Below are positions 22,955 through 35,157 of a stretch of 64,000 nucleotides of DNA, one piece after another. The stretch lies in assembly GCF_000400465.1 (NCBI RefSeq), contig NW_008806283.1, positions 124,001-188,000 of the forward strand, given 5' to 3'. Within the stretch, counting starts at the first letter, position 1. The number at the start of each line of letters is the position of its first letter. The notes under the pieces are model-generated. The model had not been told where the DNA came from, did not search any database, and was given only the letters and a program-made list of their open reading frames with translations. The DNA is from Wallemia ichthyophaga EXF-994. Lineage: Eukaryota; Basidiomycota; Wallemiomycetes; Wallemiales; Wallemiaceae. The translations under genes and the position numbers were made by a program.

Positions 22955-23464
22955 TTACAATCTCTTGAAGAAAGATTTCAGACGTGAAGGAGTCTTTGTA
23001 GGTTGAGGATACTTGCAAGCCATGAATTGAGGTATAGATGATGTTTGAATTAAGTAGTTTACGTGTTCGTATGCTTTCGTGAAGCAATCCGGATGTGTTG
23101 AAGTGCGGAGTAGATCGAGTGTGTATGATTGGATATCTTCTGGGAGATTTAGTTCAAATTGGCTGAGATTGTTGAAGTAGACGCTGATTATGTGATCAAC
23201 TTCACGTCTATATGGTTGTTCTTGTGTGTTTATGCTAGTCTTCTTCCTCCACTTGTTTAATCTACACGAAGGTGACTTATCCTGCTCTATTCCACTCAAT
23301 CCACTCCATCTACTCTTATAAGATAAAAACCACAAGATAAAGTTGAGATTCTCAATCGAGTGCTCCTGGTATTCTAAAAATGTCCTAAAATCCTCCGCCA
23401 ATTCGTTATTATTGAGTATTTCCGCCAGTGTTTGCACATTTTTCCCCGTTCTCCCCGTTCTCAT
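22955..23464 (-). CDS. Short RGS-domain protein
   Basis: From the ATG at 23464 the frame gives 169 residues that are almost entirely one RGS domain: VQTLAEILNNNELAEDFRTFLEYQEHSIENLNFILWF, then REVDHIISVYFNN, FELNLPEDI and PDCFTKAYEHVNYLI. RGS domains accelerate GTP hydrolysis by heterotrimeric G-alpha subunits. No DEP, PX or transmembrane segment is visible, unlike most fungal RGS proteins. It lies 50 bp downstream of the RhoGEF stop codon on the same strand, so read-through transcription is possible. Confidence 0.75.
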   Translation of the reverse strand: MRTGRTGKNVQTLAEILNNNELAEDFRTFLEYQEHSIENLNFILWFLSYKSRWSGLSGIEQDKSPSCRLNKWRKKTSINTQEQPYRREVDHIISVYFNNLSQFELNLPEDIQSYTLDLLRTSTHPDCFTKAYEHVNYLIQTSSIPQFMACKYPQPTKTPSRLKSFFKRL

Positions 23465-23514
23465 GTGATTGTCCAACAACAGCAATATAGCTATAAAAAT
23501 TATTACAAATACCT

Positions 23515-26500
23515 TTACAATAAAAGATCAAGTTGTTGTTTCAATTCCGTTGATATTTTCAAATATTCATTACGTTGTGCCTTGGCTACGCTTAAATCCC
23601 GTGCCATTTTTTCAACTCCATCAACGGCATGCACATCCGCATACATACCGTCGAGTTCCTCATTGAATGATTCGTATAGAACGCTTATCTCACTCTTGCA
23701 TTCATTCAATTGCTTCTCTAGCTTGTGCGTGCGTTCTGCGTCTGCTTTTTGACGCTGTTGCAATTGTCGCGCTACCTGTACTTGCAATTCAAGTGATCTT
23801 TCCATTTCCGCGAATGAATTGCTGTCGATTTGGCCGGATTTAGTCTTTTTCAGTGTTCTTGCGTCATCTGATAGCTGTATTGTGTGTCAGATGGGTATGA
23901 ATGGCACTCCACCGAACTCACACTGTCTATAAGGAAATTGAGACTTTCATCGGTAGTGCCTGCACTGTGACAAATCTCTTCCCACTTGCGTTTCCTCTCG
24001 CTCAAACCGACATCAACCCTGACAATCTCGGATTTAGGAGGAGGCATTATCTTACGGTCCTTGTTCTCCTTCTCTGAGGTATCAGCAGTGTCATTGTACA
24101 CCCACTCATCCAGTGCACTCGTGTAGCCGTAGCCATCCTCCGGCACTGACTTGGTTGACTTGGATGGTTTGAGTGGCTGTGGTTTTGGCTGTGACTCCGC
24201 CTTCACTTCCACTTGCTCCACTGCAACATTCTTACTTGGAATACTCAAAGGACGTACGACAGGCAAATCCATCTTGTACGCATTCCCGACTTTCGGAGTA
24301 GATTTAAGGGTGCTCCTGCTACTTGTGCTACCAGTACTACGGGTGAGATCGCGCGGTCCGAACGGTTTCCTTGCACCGGGCGACATTACTCCCGACCTCA
24401 GACCTGAACTTGTACCAGTACTGCGTGACCACGCGGACGAGTTGGTAGTCTGCCTCGACATACTGAATGCCGGTTCGGGGGGAATGAGTGAGCTGCTGAC
24501 GCTTTCCGGATGGGGTTGGTCAGGGCTAGTGGGAGTGGGTGTGTGGTTGGTGGTGTAAGTGTGAGAGTGCGTAGGTACACTCGTCGACCGCCGTCTGCTG
24601 ACTGTGTTCAATCCTGCTCTGCCCTCACGCACTATCGCTTCATCAGCCCCACCGGCTATGTAGGAAGGCTGGCGAGCTATTGCAGCTGCAATGTCTTCGT
24701 CTGTGTCGTTATCTGCCTCCTCTTCCGCATCCTCATAACGCGGGAATTGTGACGAATCATTCTCGCCGAATTTTAAGTCAACGCTGGTGGAATTAGAGAT
24801 AGTGCTGCCATTGCCGTTGGTGGCGTCGCTCGTGCGTGCATCTGTGTCACTACCGCAAGGCAGCGACGTCGAAGCGTCCGAGCGAGTGCTGTAATTACCC
24901 GCAGTAGCTAGGCTGCTATGAGAGCGGGGCGGGAGAGGTGGATCGAGTGGGTAACCATGTTCATTTTCATTCCCACTCTCACTCTCACTCCCACTATCAC
25001 TCCCACTCTTCTCACTCCTTGCAACGCTCACACCCACCACACCCACATTGCTCGAGGGAGGGGGAAGCGAGCGAGGTCTTTCGAGATAGGAAGCACGCAC
25101 GCCATCCCTGTAGTCGAGCATTTCCACCTCTTCCTCGGCCTTAGCAACAGCCAGGCGGCGCTCGTGGTCGATCTGTGCTTCCGTCGTCCTCCGCTTGTGT
25201 AGCTCGCGCGCAACGGCTTCTGCCTCAGCCTCCCGCTCGGCGTCAGCTGCAGGTGGCGTCTGCTTGCGTTTCACCTTGCGCTCGAATACGGCCGGTGCTG
25301 GCGGCGATTTGGGCAGTGGGCTGGGTGTACGCGTGTGAGTGTGTGCAAGGGTGGAATGAGAAGGCGCCGATCCGCGATGATCTACCGACGTTGCAGGTGT
25401 AGATGTCACCTCGCTGTTTACACTCCCCATTGTTAAATTACCGCTCGACTTGCTCGCTAGTGAGCGTGTGCGGCGGTGCGAGTGTGAATTGGTAGAGTTC
25501 GTGAGGTCTGCGTCAGGTACACCCAGCCTCCCATTGGCAACACCCGCGCCGTGCTTGAAGAAGCCCCTAGATACGCTCTCGAATTTGTTCTTTGTCGGTG
25601 AAGATGGTGCCCGCTCACGCTTGCGTCCTCCCACTGTCAGATTTGGCGCTAAGCCAGCAGGTGTATAGTCGTACAGACGTGCCGCTTGGATATGCCACAC
25701 GAGACGTTCGTAAACGCCAGCCATATCCACACTCTCTTCCAACTCTTCGGGTGGACTACTGAAAGTCGTGGTAAGGTGCACGTCGTCGTGTTCGTTGTTG
25801 ACTTGCGCACGCATCACTATTAGTGGACAAGTGCCTGCCTCGCCGAGTGGAATGGCATCAGCAACCCCTCCGCTCCCGTCCATGTGTAAAACTGCTTTGC
25901 TTTTGTGTGCTGATCTGAACCACTGGTCACGGGATGTGTACACATTGTAGTAGAGTCGAGCTCGCCCACTCCCCCGCCCACTGCTTACACCACCACTCTC
26001 TAATGGCAACCAGTCGCGGGATATCTTGGCACAGGCATCTCCGCCGGTTGACAATGTACTTAAAATGGCCTGCTGTTTCCATGTACTCGAAATGAACCGC
26101 GTCATTGGACTGTCCGTTGAGAGAGGTTCTGATGGAGAGAAAGACACTTGCGTTGCGGAGAAGGCTTTGGAGGATCTGTTAAACCGCTCATCGTCACAAT
26201 CAGCGAACGCTGAGTTGTTGAAGACAATACCGAGTTCTGAATTGTGTGTTAGTGGGTTACTAACACAGGAAAAAAACCAGTCACCTTGATGTGATAAATC
26301 GGTCAAAGTTACATCTGATAGGTCAGCAACAACTTTACAAACCAGTTGATGCTTTGCTATACCAATTCCCCAGGATTTGGCGGGTGTGGATGAAGGATTG
26401 GAAGCGTCCAAGTCATCAAGACCGGAGAGTTTGCGACCTCTTGCGTGAGCAGAGGGACGCTTAGCGATGACCAACTTATCGTTGAAGAGGAAGAGAGTGC

Positions 26501-27347
26501 ATGGGAGAGGGTCGTCAATGTGACTAGTAAGAGGAGTTGGAAGGTCGTCAACGTCGATGGAGTCGATTAGAGTGCGATTGTGTGAGATGAGATTTGGGGG
26601 AAAGTCTTGGATGTTTCTTTGGAGAGTGTGCATTAGAGTGGCACGTTTAGTAGTCTCGTCAGCTTCACAGGAGGCGATCTTTGAGGCTAAATCGAGAGCT
26701 TGAAAGAGTAGGGAGCGTTGATCGTGAGATTGGTCAAGATAGTTCATCATACCTTGAAGGAGGAGGATATAGCGGGGGATTCGTTGGACAGGCTCCATTA
26801 GCAGCTCTCTTAAGCCAATATTGTTGATACCCGTAGTCTGCCATTGGGTTCTATCGATGAATTCGACAAAAGATTTCTTCTTCAATAGGTCCTTGAACAG
26901 TTCAACGGATTTCTGCCTGTTAAAGTAATATTGGTTGTAAGGAGTGAGATAGGGAAAGTGAGACATGCAAATATTCCCTATGTTAAATTCATTCGCGTGT
27001 TCTAATTCGGTGAGGAAGGAGTAATTGATGTGCAAAATCTGATCAATGTTTGCAAATAAAGATTTGGCGTCAAAGTGGTTTATGATTTGAGTGTCTTTGT
27101 GTTTAGCGAATTGTCTCAATGGATCGGCGTAATTGAGTTTGAGAGCAGTGATCCTTTTAACGTAAGATTTCTCAGTGCTGATTAATTCATTGAGTTGCTG
27201 TTGAAATGATTGTATATTCGGAGATTTGGTTGGTGGTGGTGGGAGAGACGAGGAGTTCAGGGAAGGAGAGATGAGATTCTCGCCGATGTCCCAATAACAA
27301 CCATCAAATACAACATCACAGAAGAAAGCCTTATGCTGTGATGACAT
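23515..27347 (-). CDS. DH-domain RhoGEF with C-terminal coiled coil
   Basis: Two exons with intron 23875-23921 give 1,261 residues. The DH domain lies near residues 45-240: LNELISTEKSYVKRITALKLNYADPLRQFAKH, FANIDQILHINYSFLTELE, ELLMEPVQRIPRYILLLQGMMNYL. A PH-like region follows (LPCTLFLFNDKLVIAKR). A long disordered Ser/Thr-rich middle then leads to a coiled coil (ERSLELQVQVARQLQQRQKADAERTHKLEKQLNE). It would load GTP on a Rho or Cdc42 GTPase. It is divergently transcribed from a second RhoGEF whose ATG is 98 bp away. Confidence 0.88.
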
Positions 27348-27445
27348 ATTTTTAATTATTTAATTGATATTGATGGTTCAATTCAAACTACCAAATTCGG
27401 TTGGTGTTGGGCAGCAATTAATTAAAAATCTTTTGGTAAACAACG
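27348..27445. promoter_or_regulatory. Shared 98-bp bidirectional promoter region
   Basis: This 98-bp AT-rich gap separates the start codons of two divergent RhoGEF genes. Both 5' UTRs and both core promoters must fit here or extend into the other gene. No specific factor site is assigned. Confidence 0.5.
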
Positions 27446-30400
27446 ATGAAGAGGAGATCGACAGTTTGTGGATATGAGTTTACGTGTGAGCCATCAACAA
27501 CGCCAACAACGAAATCATCATCATCATCCTCATCGTGCTTGTCTTCCACTTTAACGAAAACAACTTCAATCTCCTCTAGATCTTTATCAATTACGGATAA
27601 GAGCGTTATAAGGAATTATCATTTACTACTTGAGTTGGTTAATACTGAGACGCAATACTACAACGACCTACGAATACTGGTAAACGTTTACTTGGACAAC
27701 CTACCCAAAGCCCTATCCTATCCAACTAGAAATCTAATCAAAAGAAATATTTCATCTATTCTCGCTTTACATTCACGTATAACGGCTTCTATTAACAAAG
27801 TACTCGATGATGAGCACTTGCAGCTAGATACCTTCACCATTGGTCCTGGTTCTGCTATTCACAAGCGCACAATTGACAGATGTACTGATAAAGTTGCAAA
27901 CAGCTTCATCGATCAAGCACCTTACTTCGACATATACAACGAATTCTGCGCTAATCACCCACGTGCCTTATCGAAATTATCCTCCTCCTCTAACCTCCCC
28001 ATTTGGCATCACTACGAGCGCAAATGCTTTGTTTTATCCCAACAATTTCACCCACAAAACAACAAATTACAATTGAAAGACTACCTCATCAAACCTATTC
28101 AACGCGTCTGTAGATATCCTCTACTTCTAGACAGCCTCTCTAAAACCTCCAACCACAAAGACTCTCACATTGATCAAGCACTCCATATTATGAAACAAGT
28201 CGCGATGAAAGCTGATCAAGCTAGACTTGAATGTGAGCAACAGGAGAAAAGCCAACTCATCGCTACTCGCTGTGAAGGCCACTCCAATCTCTCCTCCCTC
28301 GAAATTAACTCTTTTGGCACTGCAAAACTGGTTGGAGCACTAGATGTTTTTGTACACAACTCAAAACTACCTCTAATCCCTCCACTTAAAGTAAAGGTGG
28401 GGTTTTTCTTACCTCTCACTACTCTATCTCATCCAACCAACAGTACCTCGGCGCTTTTCTTTACGAACGCTTTCTTGTTCTCGTCAAAATACGCAAATCT
28501 ACCATCTATGAACCCAGATACTGGTTTCCTTTGGACTTATGGCACGTCACTGATGTTCCCTCTGGTGATGGTACGTTTTTCTTCCCTTTTTCACTCCCCT
28601 TCTGATAATTTCAGGTCTCATGCACCATTCCTTTAGACTCTCCCTTCACCTACAACACTTCGAATTCAGCTGCTGCTCCGACTCTGAAAAGCACATCTGG
28701 ATGAAAGCCATCATCAACTCCATCTCAACTAGTCGCAGGATGTGGTCACAAGATTACGTCAACTCCATGTCTCACTCCAACTCAATCAAGGCTCTCCCCA
28801 CTAACGTCGCCTACTCTCTCGCCCACAGAAAACTAACTGCTCCTGTTTCAGCAACTGCTGAGGATGTTGAGGAACAATCCGCCCAACAATCCCAGCACTT
28901 CCGTGTCTCAGCCCAAAAAAGGAACTCTCTGCCCATCGCGACTGACGTTGATCACTCCCCACAACCCCAACCTCAATCCCAGTTACCCCAGGAGTTCCCC
29001 ACACCTGCCACCTCTTTCACTTATAATCTTCTTCCCCCACCTGAGACTGCTCCTAGTATCAACACTACTAGCAGTACCCGCTTTGTCTATCATAACGGTA
29101 ACCCTGCTGAACCCCTCGTTCTCCGTCGCTCTCCTAGTGCACCTCGCGCTGCTGTCGACAAGTGCATGTCTTCAATACTCTCCGAGGAAATCTCTCAGGC
29201 TCGTCACATGGCTGCTTTAAATCTACGCAGACCAGCTCGACCACGCAAGATGCACTCTGTGCACGCCGATCTCAATATGATGGCAAATCAAGATCCCAAC
29301 CCATCTGCTAACAATACGAACACTATACACAATTCAAATACCGCAAATACTACAAAGAAAGCTGAAGTGAAACGCAGGAGAAGTTTTGTGTACCTCGATA
29401 CCAAGGATGGAACGAACAATTCATTTGGGGATATATTCGAAGATAGTGCAACGTCATCCGCACCTGGCTCTACACACAGTCGACACAAGAAAACTCCTTC
29501 TCGGATCGCTGAAATGTACGGGCGGAAACGCAAGTCATCTGCACCAACTTTATCCAACGGTTTGAATACAGGAGGTAATAGTGAAACGATGGCTAATTTG
29601 TCAGAATTGTCTGATTGGTCGCTTAACGTGAGTGTAGATGACAAGTTGAAGCATCGTCGCAAGTTGGGACACTCATTCAGTAGCCGCTTCAGCTCATTTG
29701 GCGACTCGATCAAAAACTTTACACCAGGTAGTGCCAACAGCAGTCCACTGAGCACACCGACTGCCATATATGCAACTGAGGGCGCACCTATTCCACCACC
29801 TGTTCAAAGTGTAGCCGGGGTGAGGCGTAACAGTCGCAGTTTCAGTGGATTGAAAAACACTCTGACCCTCAAGAGCAGTGCGTCAGAGCAAAACTTGGCT
29901 AAACACAAAAACCCCAATGCTAGCAAACTGTCAGAGACAGAGGCGCTTTATATCAAGTACTTACAAGGCGACATTGGTCCACCTGAAGAATCTCCTGATG
30001 AAGATAAGCAGCAAGACAAAGACAAGGACGAGAGACCTGCAGTCAGACGCAGTTTTACCTTTTCGCATGGAAATACGGATGTCAGTGAGAATGCAGATGT
30101 GATTACGGATACTGAAGTGGATAACACTATTACCCAAAACCGCACCAAACAACGTCTCAGCGACTCGTCCCAAGAACGTGGAAGGGGACAAGGTCGAGTG
30201 AGAGTGCAGCAACCGCGGGCTGTGTCGGCATCTAGTGCGGTAGGTGCGGTGAGCAATGGTAATGCACATGCACACGGCAGCAATCACAAGCGGTCCCGCT
30301 CACGTTTCTCAATGCTCATGCTACCCAGGCAGCGTGAGAGGGAGAAGGAGAGAGAGCCGATAAGTGAGCTTGAGAAAGACCACGAAGGTGCACTGAAAGG

Positions 30401-31172
30401 TCTTCAACTCAACACGGACACCCCACAGCTAGATCTTCCTGGCGATGTCGGGCGCATGTCTCCCATCAATAAGTTCTTCATATTTGGACAGAGTCAGAGC
30501 GATAGTGAGGGTTCGCCTGACGCTTTCAAACCCAGCTCGAGAAAATCGAAAAACAGACGCATCTCGCCTGCTGCTAGCCTCAGTAGCGCCCATCAACACT
30601 TGCCTGTCCACCCATTACAACCTCCTCAGCCACACTTTCGCGGTAAAAGAACGGACCACTCCGCTCCAGCATTGTCGCGCACTTCGACTGAAGCGTCGCA
30701 CGCAGGTGCTCCGCAGCTCCCAAAGCTCGTTATCGGCGAGGATGGTGGTGCAGAATGGCGCCAGAGAGTGAGGCAAAGGGAGCATGAGAAAAAGGCAATG
30801 GAGGAGGAGGGAGGAGTGAATGATTTTGGTCCGCAGAATGAACACATGACGCAGATGACGCAGAGCAATCAGAACAATATAACCAATCCTAATACTCCTG
30901 AGACAGGTACTGCTGGTGAGACGCCTAAATCCACTAAACAAAAATCATCGAACAGATCGGGCGTCTCAAAAAGCTCGCCTAATCTTCTCTCCAGACTGAA
31001 TTCGTTTAGCTCGAACAAATCTAAAAAGAGCAAAAAGGGTAAAGATTCATCGGCTTCTACCCCCGTTTCTGCCACTTCTGAAAATGGCGACGAGCAGTCT
31101 AACAGTGGCACGCTCAATCGTAAAAAGAGTCTCAAGGCTTTCCTCACTAAGATGAACTTCACGCGCGTTTGA
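27446..31172 (+). CDS. DH-PH RhoGEF with long disordered tail
   Basis: Three exons with introns 28397-28443 and 28571-28614 give 1,211 residues. The DH domain lies near residues 50-265 (NYHLLLELVNTETQYYNDLRILVNVYL, LQLKDYLIKPIQRVCRYPLLLDSL). The PH domain is rebuilt across both introns: LKVKYLGAFLYERFLVLVKIRK, WFPLDLWHVTDVPSGDGLMHHSFRLSL, FEFSCCSDSEKHIWMKAI. This continuity is strong support for the splices. The remaining ~750 residues are basic and Ser-rich. A further GT-AG pair just after the stop (31184-31228, with GCTGAC branch) suggests a 3' UTR intron. Confidence 0.9.
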
Positions 31173-32258
31173 GTGTGTGTAAGGTGAGTTTTGATTTGCA
31201 TGTGGATCAAGTAGCTGACACTTTCTAGCTTATTTTTACTGCACACATAGTGCGTAACCGTTTGATCAAACAAATCAACATCACATTTCCGAGTAAGAAA
31301 GAAAATAAGACAATAACCAAGACAAAAAAAAAGATACCGCAGATTTACGCGCTAAACTTTTCCAGATTTTCAAATATTGCCAATATCTTCTAATCACCCT
31401 TGAATCAAACCAATTATCAATCTGGACTTATATTTCGGTGTCAAATCTACAACACGACCAACTTGTATTACTAAACAACCAATGACAATGACGATATGTA
31501 TCTTGACATAAATGTTTGCATTTCACTATCTATATCGCTTATTGGGCTTGCTACACTGAAATTCTTTGAAAAGCTGGCACATGTACTCGATCATGGGAGA
31601 AGATAGTCTTACACAAGCATTCCACCATTCCACCACTCGGCAAGTATGACCCTTCATAATCGTGAGCCATTTATAATCCTCCCGCTGACACACCTTATCC
31701 TTGCATGATCAAACATCAATGGCGTTCATCGGACATTGAATTCGATCCTCTCTATTGCTCCACCCTAATACTTCCGAGCTGGTATTCACAGTGTTCCATC
31801 ACTGTGATATGCTATCATTCGTCATCTCAAATCAAGGTACTACCGCTAAGGTCACTACTTTCGCCTAACAAATTAACAAGCAGAAATGTACTTGCGTTGT
31901 GATAAGCATAAAATGCGGTTATTGTTCCGATTTTCAGGGTTTTTTTCCTCCTATCACATTCTCAGCCCTTCGGAATTTTTATCAAAATGATGGTGTCATT
32001 TATGTCAAGGCACACTCGGTGAATTCTAAAAAATCCCGCTAACCCGATAAAAAACCAGATCACTGCTACAATATATCATCAAGGGACAGCTTCTTCATCC
32101 TGTCGTCGTAATGTGCCTGTTCGCAGGCTTGCCCATCGCTTAAATTAAGGTGTTACTCATTCTGACTGACTTAATTAAGTGTGGGGCTCGCACTATTTAA
32201 ACTGCGAAGGTGCCTGTGATGTTTTCTTTACAAACCTTCCAACTGATACACTTTAACA
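31173..32258. other. Intergenic, ~1.1 kb, no gene seen
   Basis: It begins with the probable 3' UTR intron of the RhoGEF (31184-31228). The remainder is AT-rich with no supported frame. The last ~200 bp before 32259 contain AT-rich palindromic elements (TTAAATTAAGG, CTTAATTAAG) and ACTATTTAAACTG, a possible TATA-like box about 60 bp upstream of the secreted-protein ATG. Confidence 0.45.
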
Positions 32259-33179
32259 ATGTTCAAGAAGCTACTCCTGTTCTCTGCTGCTTTGACAAGC
32301 ACAATCGTCAATGCAACCACCTATGCAACCTTCTACTCAGACCCCTCATGTACCGAGAATGCCTCTGTAGACTTTAGCGTAAACAACCCGGGCTGTTTCA
32401 GCGCTGGCAGCAACGAATACGTCAAGTATCACGGCACCAACGTCCAATGCTTCTCGCTTGTCAAATCACCAGACGCAAGCTCTCCATGCCAATTCGATTG
32501 TATAACAGGATTGTCCAACTCTAATGCTCCAGTTCCAGACTGCGCTGGTCTCATTATTCCTGAGGGCAATTGCTACTACGTTGGACAACATGAGTCACTC
32601 CGTTTCATTGGAGGCAAATGCCCATCGAACGATTGCCCAGACAGATCAAGCAGATCAATTCCAACACTCGAAGACTACGAGGATGAACATTATCAGGAGG
32701 ATAAATACTATGATGATTCCAACTCAGAGCAAGAGCAAGAACAAGAGCAAGTATCGGAGCAAGTCAGCGAAGATGGCGATATACTGGAACAAACTGTTGA
32801 CAACGTCGCCGATGGTCTCACTGATGCTGTTGACAGCCCCACTTCACCTGCACTCGACAGACGAGACTATGGTGTACCAGGCGTCGGATACTACCGCATG
32901 TGTAAAGACAAGTATTGCACCTTGGACTGCTCAATCAACTTCAGAACTACCGACCCAGGCTGTATCAACGGTGGTGACTTCAAATCTCTGCAACTACCTG
33001 GTGGTCTTGGCAGCACAAGCACTTTGCAGCTAGTTGGTACCCCTCACCCAGGCTGCGTATGTCAAGATGCTTGTTGGAATGTGCAGGGCCCTTCATGTAT
33101 GGAGTTGCCTGATGACATGAAAAACAAAGGTTCATACCGTATGATCCAGCAAGGCTCATGTGACAGCAACAACTGCTAA
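32259..33179 (+). CDS. Secreted two-domain cysteine-rich protein
   Basis: 306 residues in a single exon. Residues 1-19 are a typical signal peptide (MFKKLLLFSAALTSTIVNA). Domains at 20-126 and 203-306 are homologous. Both have Cys-15-Cys ending in DPGC/NPGC, a CxxxC pair and a terminal C-4-C (CPSNDC, CDSNNC). An acidic linker (about 128-200, with EQEQEQEQ) ends in a dibasic Arg201-Arg202 site that a Kex2-type protease could cut, releasing the second domain. I do not recognise the family and no enzymatic motif is visible. It could be a secreted effector, an extracellular structural protein or a defence peptide precursor. It sits alone at the edge of gene-poor DNA. Confidence 0.8.
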   Translation: MFKKLLLFSAALTSTIVNATTYATFYSDPSCTENASVDFSVNNPGCFSAGSNEYVKYHGTNVQCFSLVKSPDASSPCQFDCITGLSNSNAPVPDCAGLIIPEGNCYYVGQHESLRFIGGKCPSNDCPDRSSRSIPTLEDYEDEHYQEDKYYDDSNSEQEQEQEQVSEQVSEDGDILEQTVDNVADGLTDAVDSPTSPALDRRDYGVPGVGYYRMCKDKYCTLDCSINFRTTDPGCINGGDFKSLQLPGGLGSTSTLQLVGTPHPGCVCQDACWNVQGPSCMELPDDMKNKGSYRMIQQGSCDSNNC

Positions 33180-33526
33180 GCTTTTTATAAAGTAGCGTGC
33201 TTTTTGGGATAAATTCGCGCTGTCAGTGTTGTAATATCGATCTATGTGATTCAACATCCAGGTGCATATGAGTGCAAAAAAATTATGACCATAAAAGTGT
33301 AAGAGCTGTGTAGCTCTACCATAACGTCACTGTACTGAGATACGTCAGCGAGAAGAAAGAGATAAGATGGGAAGTTATGGTATTGAACAAGAAGGCCTTT
33401 GAGACAAAGCAATGATGCTAACATTATCTGTTTTCTGAAATGGTAGTTCCGCTAGCTAAAAATTCGAATTGTTTAAAATTGAAACGACTTAATACTTATC
33501 GAATTACGATGAATGACCAAAAAGGA
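33180..33526. other. Intergenic, no gene seen
   Basis: AT-rich stretch between the secreted-protein stop and the tRNA gene. An A5 tract on the + strand at 33519-33523 is T5 on the tRNA strand, just past the tRNA 3' end, and fits a Pol III terminator. No supported frame. Confidence 0.5.
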
Positions 33527-33527
33527 T

Positions 33528-33607
33528 GCATTAACCCGGAATTGAACCGGGGGCCGATCGAGCTTGATGAGTGGCAACGATCGAGGTTACCACTACCCCA
33601 TTAATGC
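33528..33607 (-). tRNA. tRNA-Gly(GCC) with 10-nt intron
   Basis: On the minus strand the sequence folds as a complete tRNA. The acceptor GCATTAA pairs with TTAATGC. The D stem is GGGT/ACCT with loop AGTGGTA. The anticodon stem GATCG/CGATC holds TTGCCAC plus a ~10-nt insertion. The T arm is CCCGG-TTCAATT-CCGGG, and a discriminator A follows. The anticodon is GCC. The extra nucleotides lie after position 37, the canonical site of nuclear tRNA introns. The A box (TGGGGTAGTGG) and B box (GGTTCAATTCC) are present. Confidence 0.9.
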
Positions 33608-35157
33608 CTATGCGGATAGAGTTTTTCTTATAATATCAAATTGCGGTCGGGACGCAGAGAACAATGAGAAGACCCCAAATTTAAATTATTTAAACAATTT
33701 TTTTTTACTCTTATACAATTTAGACTTAATTCTCTTATTAATCACAGCGCCTTGCCCTTTGTGCAAAGTTTCCACCTCACAAAGATCAAGACGTTTACAG
33801 CTTGATAGAGGGTGTTATTTTACTGTAATACATCTATTATAAACAAAACAATGCTCTTCAATCGAGATTGTCGCAGCATGACGAATCCTTTCAAATTAAA
33901 AGAAAAATTGTATAAACCATATTTTTATACACCTTGACAGCAAATTCTTAAGATCTTTCATCCAAAACACTCAGTTATAAATAGAACTAATTAATACTTT
34001 TCTTTTTCTAATTCTGATTACACGCTAACATTAGGATTTTTCTTGTCGATGCTGTGATTAACACTAATATGAAAGTTTTAAAAACTTAGAATTGTGTTTG
34101 AATAAAGCTGTGCTAATTATTTACGCCGCCTGTTGGGATCTGGCTTTACTGTGCATCGCAATCTGGTATTGGGGGAGTTGATCTGATAAATGCTGACATG
34201 ATAGACCAGTATAGCCATAAAATATATCTAAGAACCTCTCTAATAACGGCATCCGATATAGCTTTTACCGCTCAGCGTCCTAAAATGACTCAGTGGTTCT
34301 GACACGTCGAAGGAGTTGCCGTACAAGTCGTTGTAATTCCTGAAAGTTTGAACAGTGAAATGTATCGAGAACTAATATTCCAATGAGAGTTCCAGTATTG
34401 CCTTCCCTTCATTATTTAGTTTTCTCGAATTTTTCTGAGCTGATGCCAAACCCCCGATTTCAGAGTGTGGCTGTCCCCCACTTTTCTAAGTTTAAAACCC
34501 TTCATCAAAGTGTGAAATGAGGCAAAATAGCAAAATTCTTTCCTTGGTGCCAGTTTTGAGTCCTGTAAACGCCACACAAATTTTAACTTTTTCCGAGTTT
34601 GTAGAGCTGAATAACAGAGATTTTTATGTACTTGCGGTATCCACAGGTAAAAATATTAATTTCCATTGATTAAGAGCGTAACATCCTCCAAATATATCCT
34701 ATAGCGTGCTCCAGAGCGATTTCGAGTCACCGCTTCCGATCAGCTTGCAGGACGCAACTTCGAGCACCAGGGATCTAAATATCGCATAATCGTATTATTT
34801 TAAGTCAGAGCTATCAATAAAGCCTTTTTACTTAGAAATCTCAAAAGTCGTAAATCATTTTCTGAGATGATGGGTGGCAGTCGAGAAATCGAAGTTGGTT
34901 GATATTGAATAGAGGGTTGATATTGGGATGTATTTGAAATGCTCTAGTTTATGTCATTTCAAAATTGTTCAAATTATCGGGATATGGAATCCCTAAGTTT
35001 GTAGTCTCACTGACTTGGTTATTTGCAGGGCGCCTTTGATCTAATTAATAAAAATTCATTGACTCATGTAAAAAGCTAGCTTGAATAGTAGATGATTACT
35101 CAATGTCCCTTACTCTCCCGAAACGGTTCGTAAGTTTCTGTGTTTTACACACCGGCA
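33608..35157. other. Gene-free AT-rich region
   Basis: About 1.5 kb with stop codons in all frames at high density. It contains no tRNA-like B box I could fold and no transposase-like fragment I recognise. It may be degenerate mobile-element DNA beside the repeat at 35158, but nothing in it shows this directly. Confidence 0.4.
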
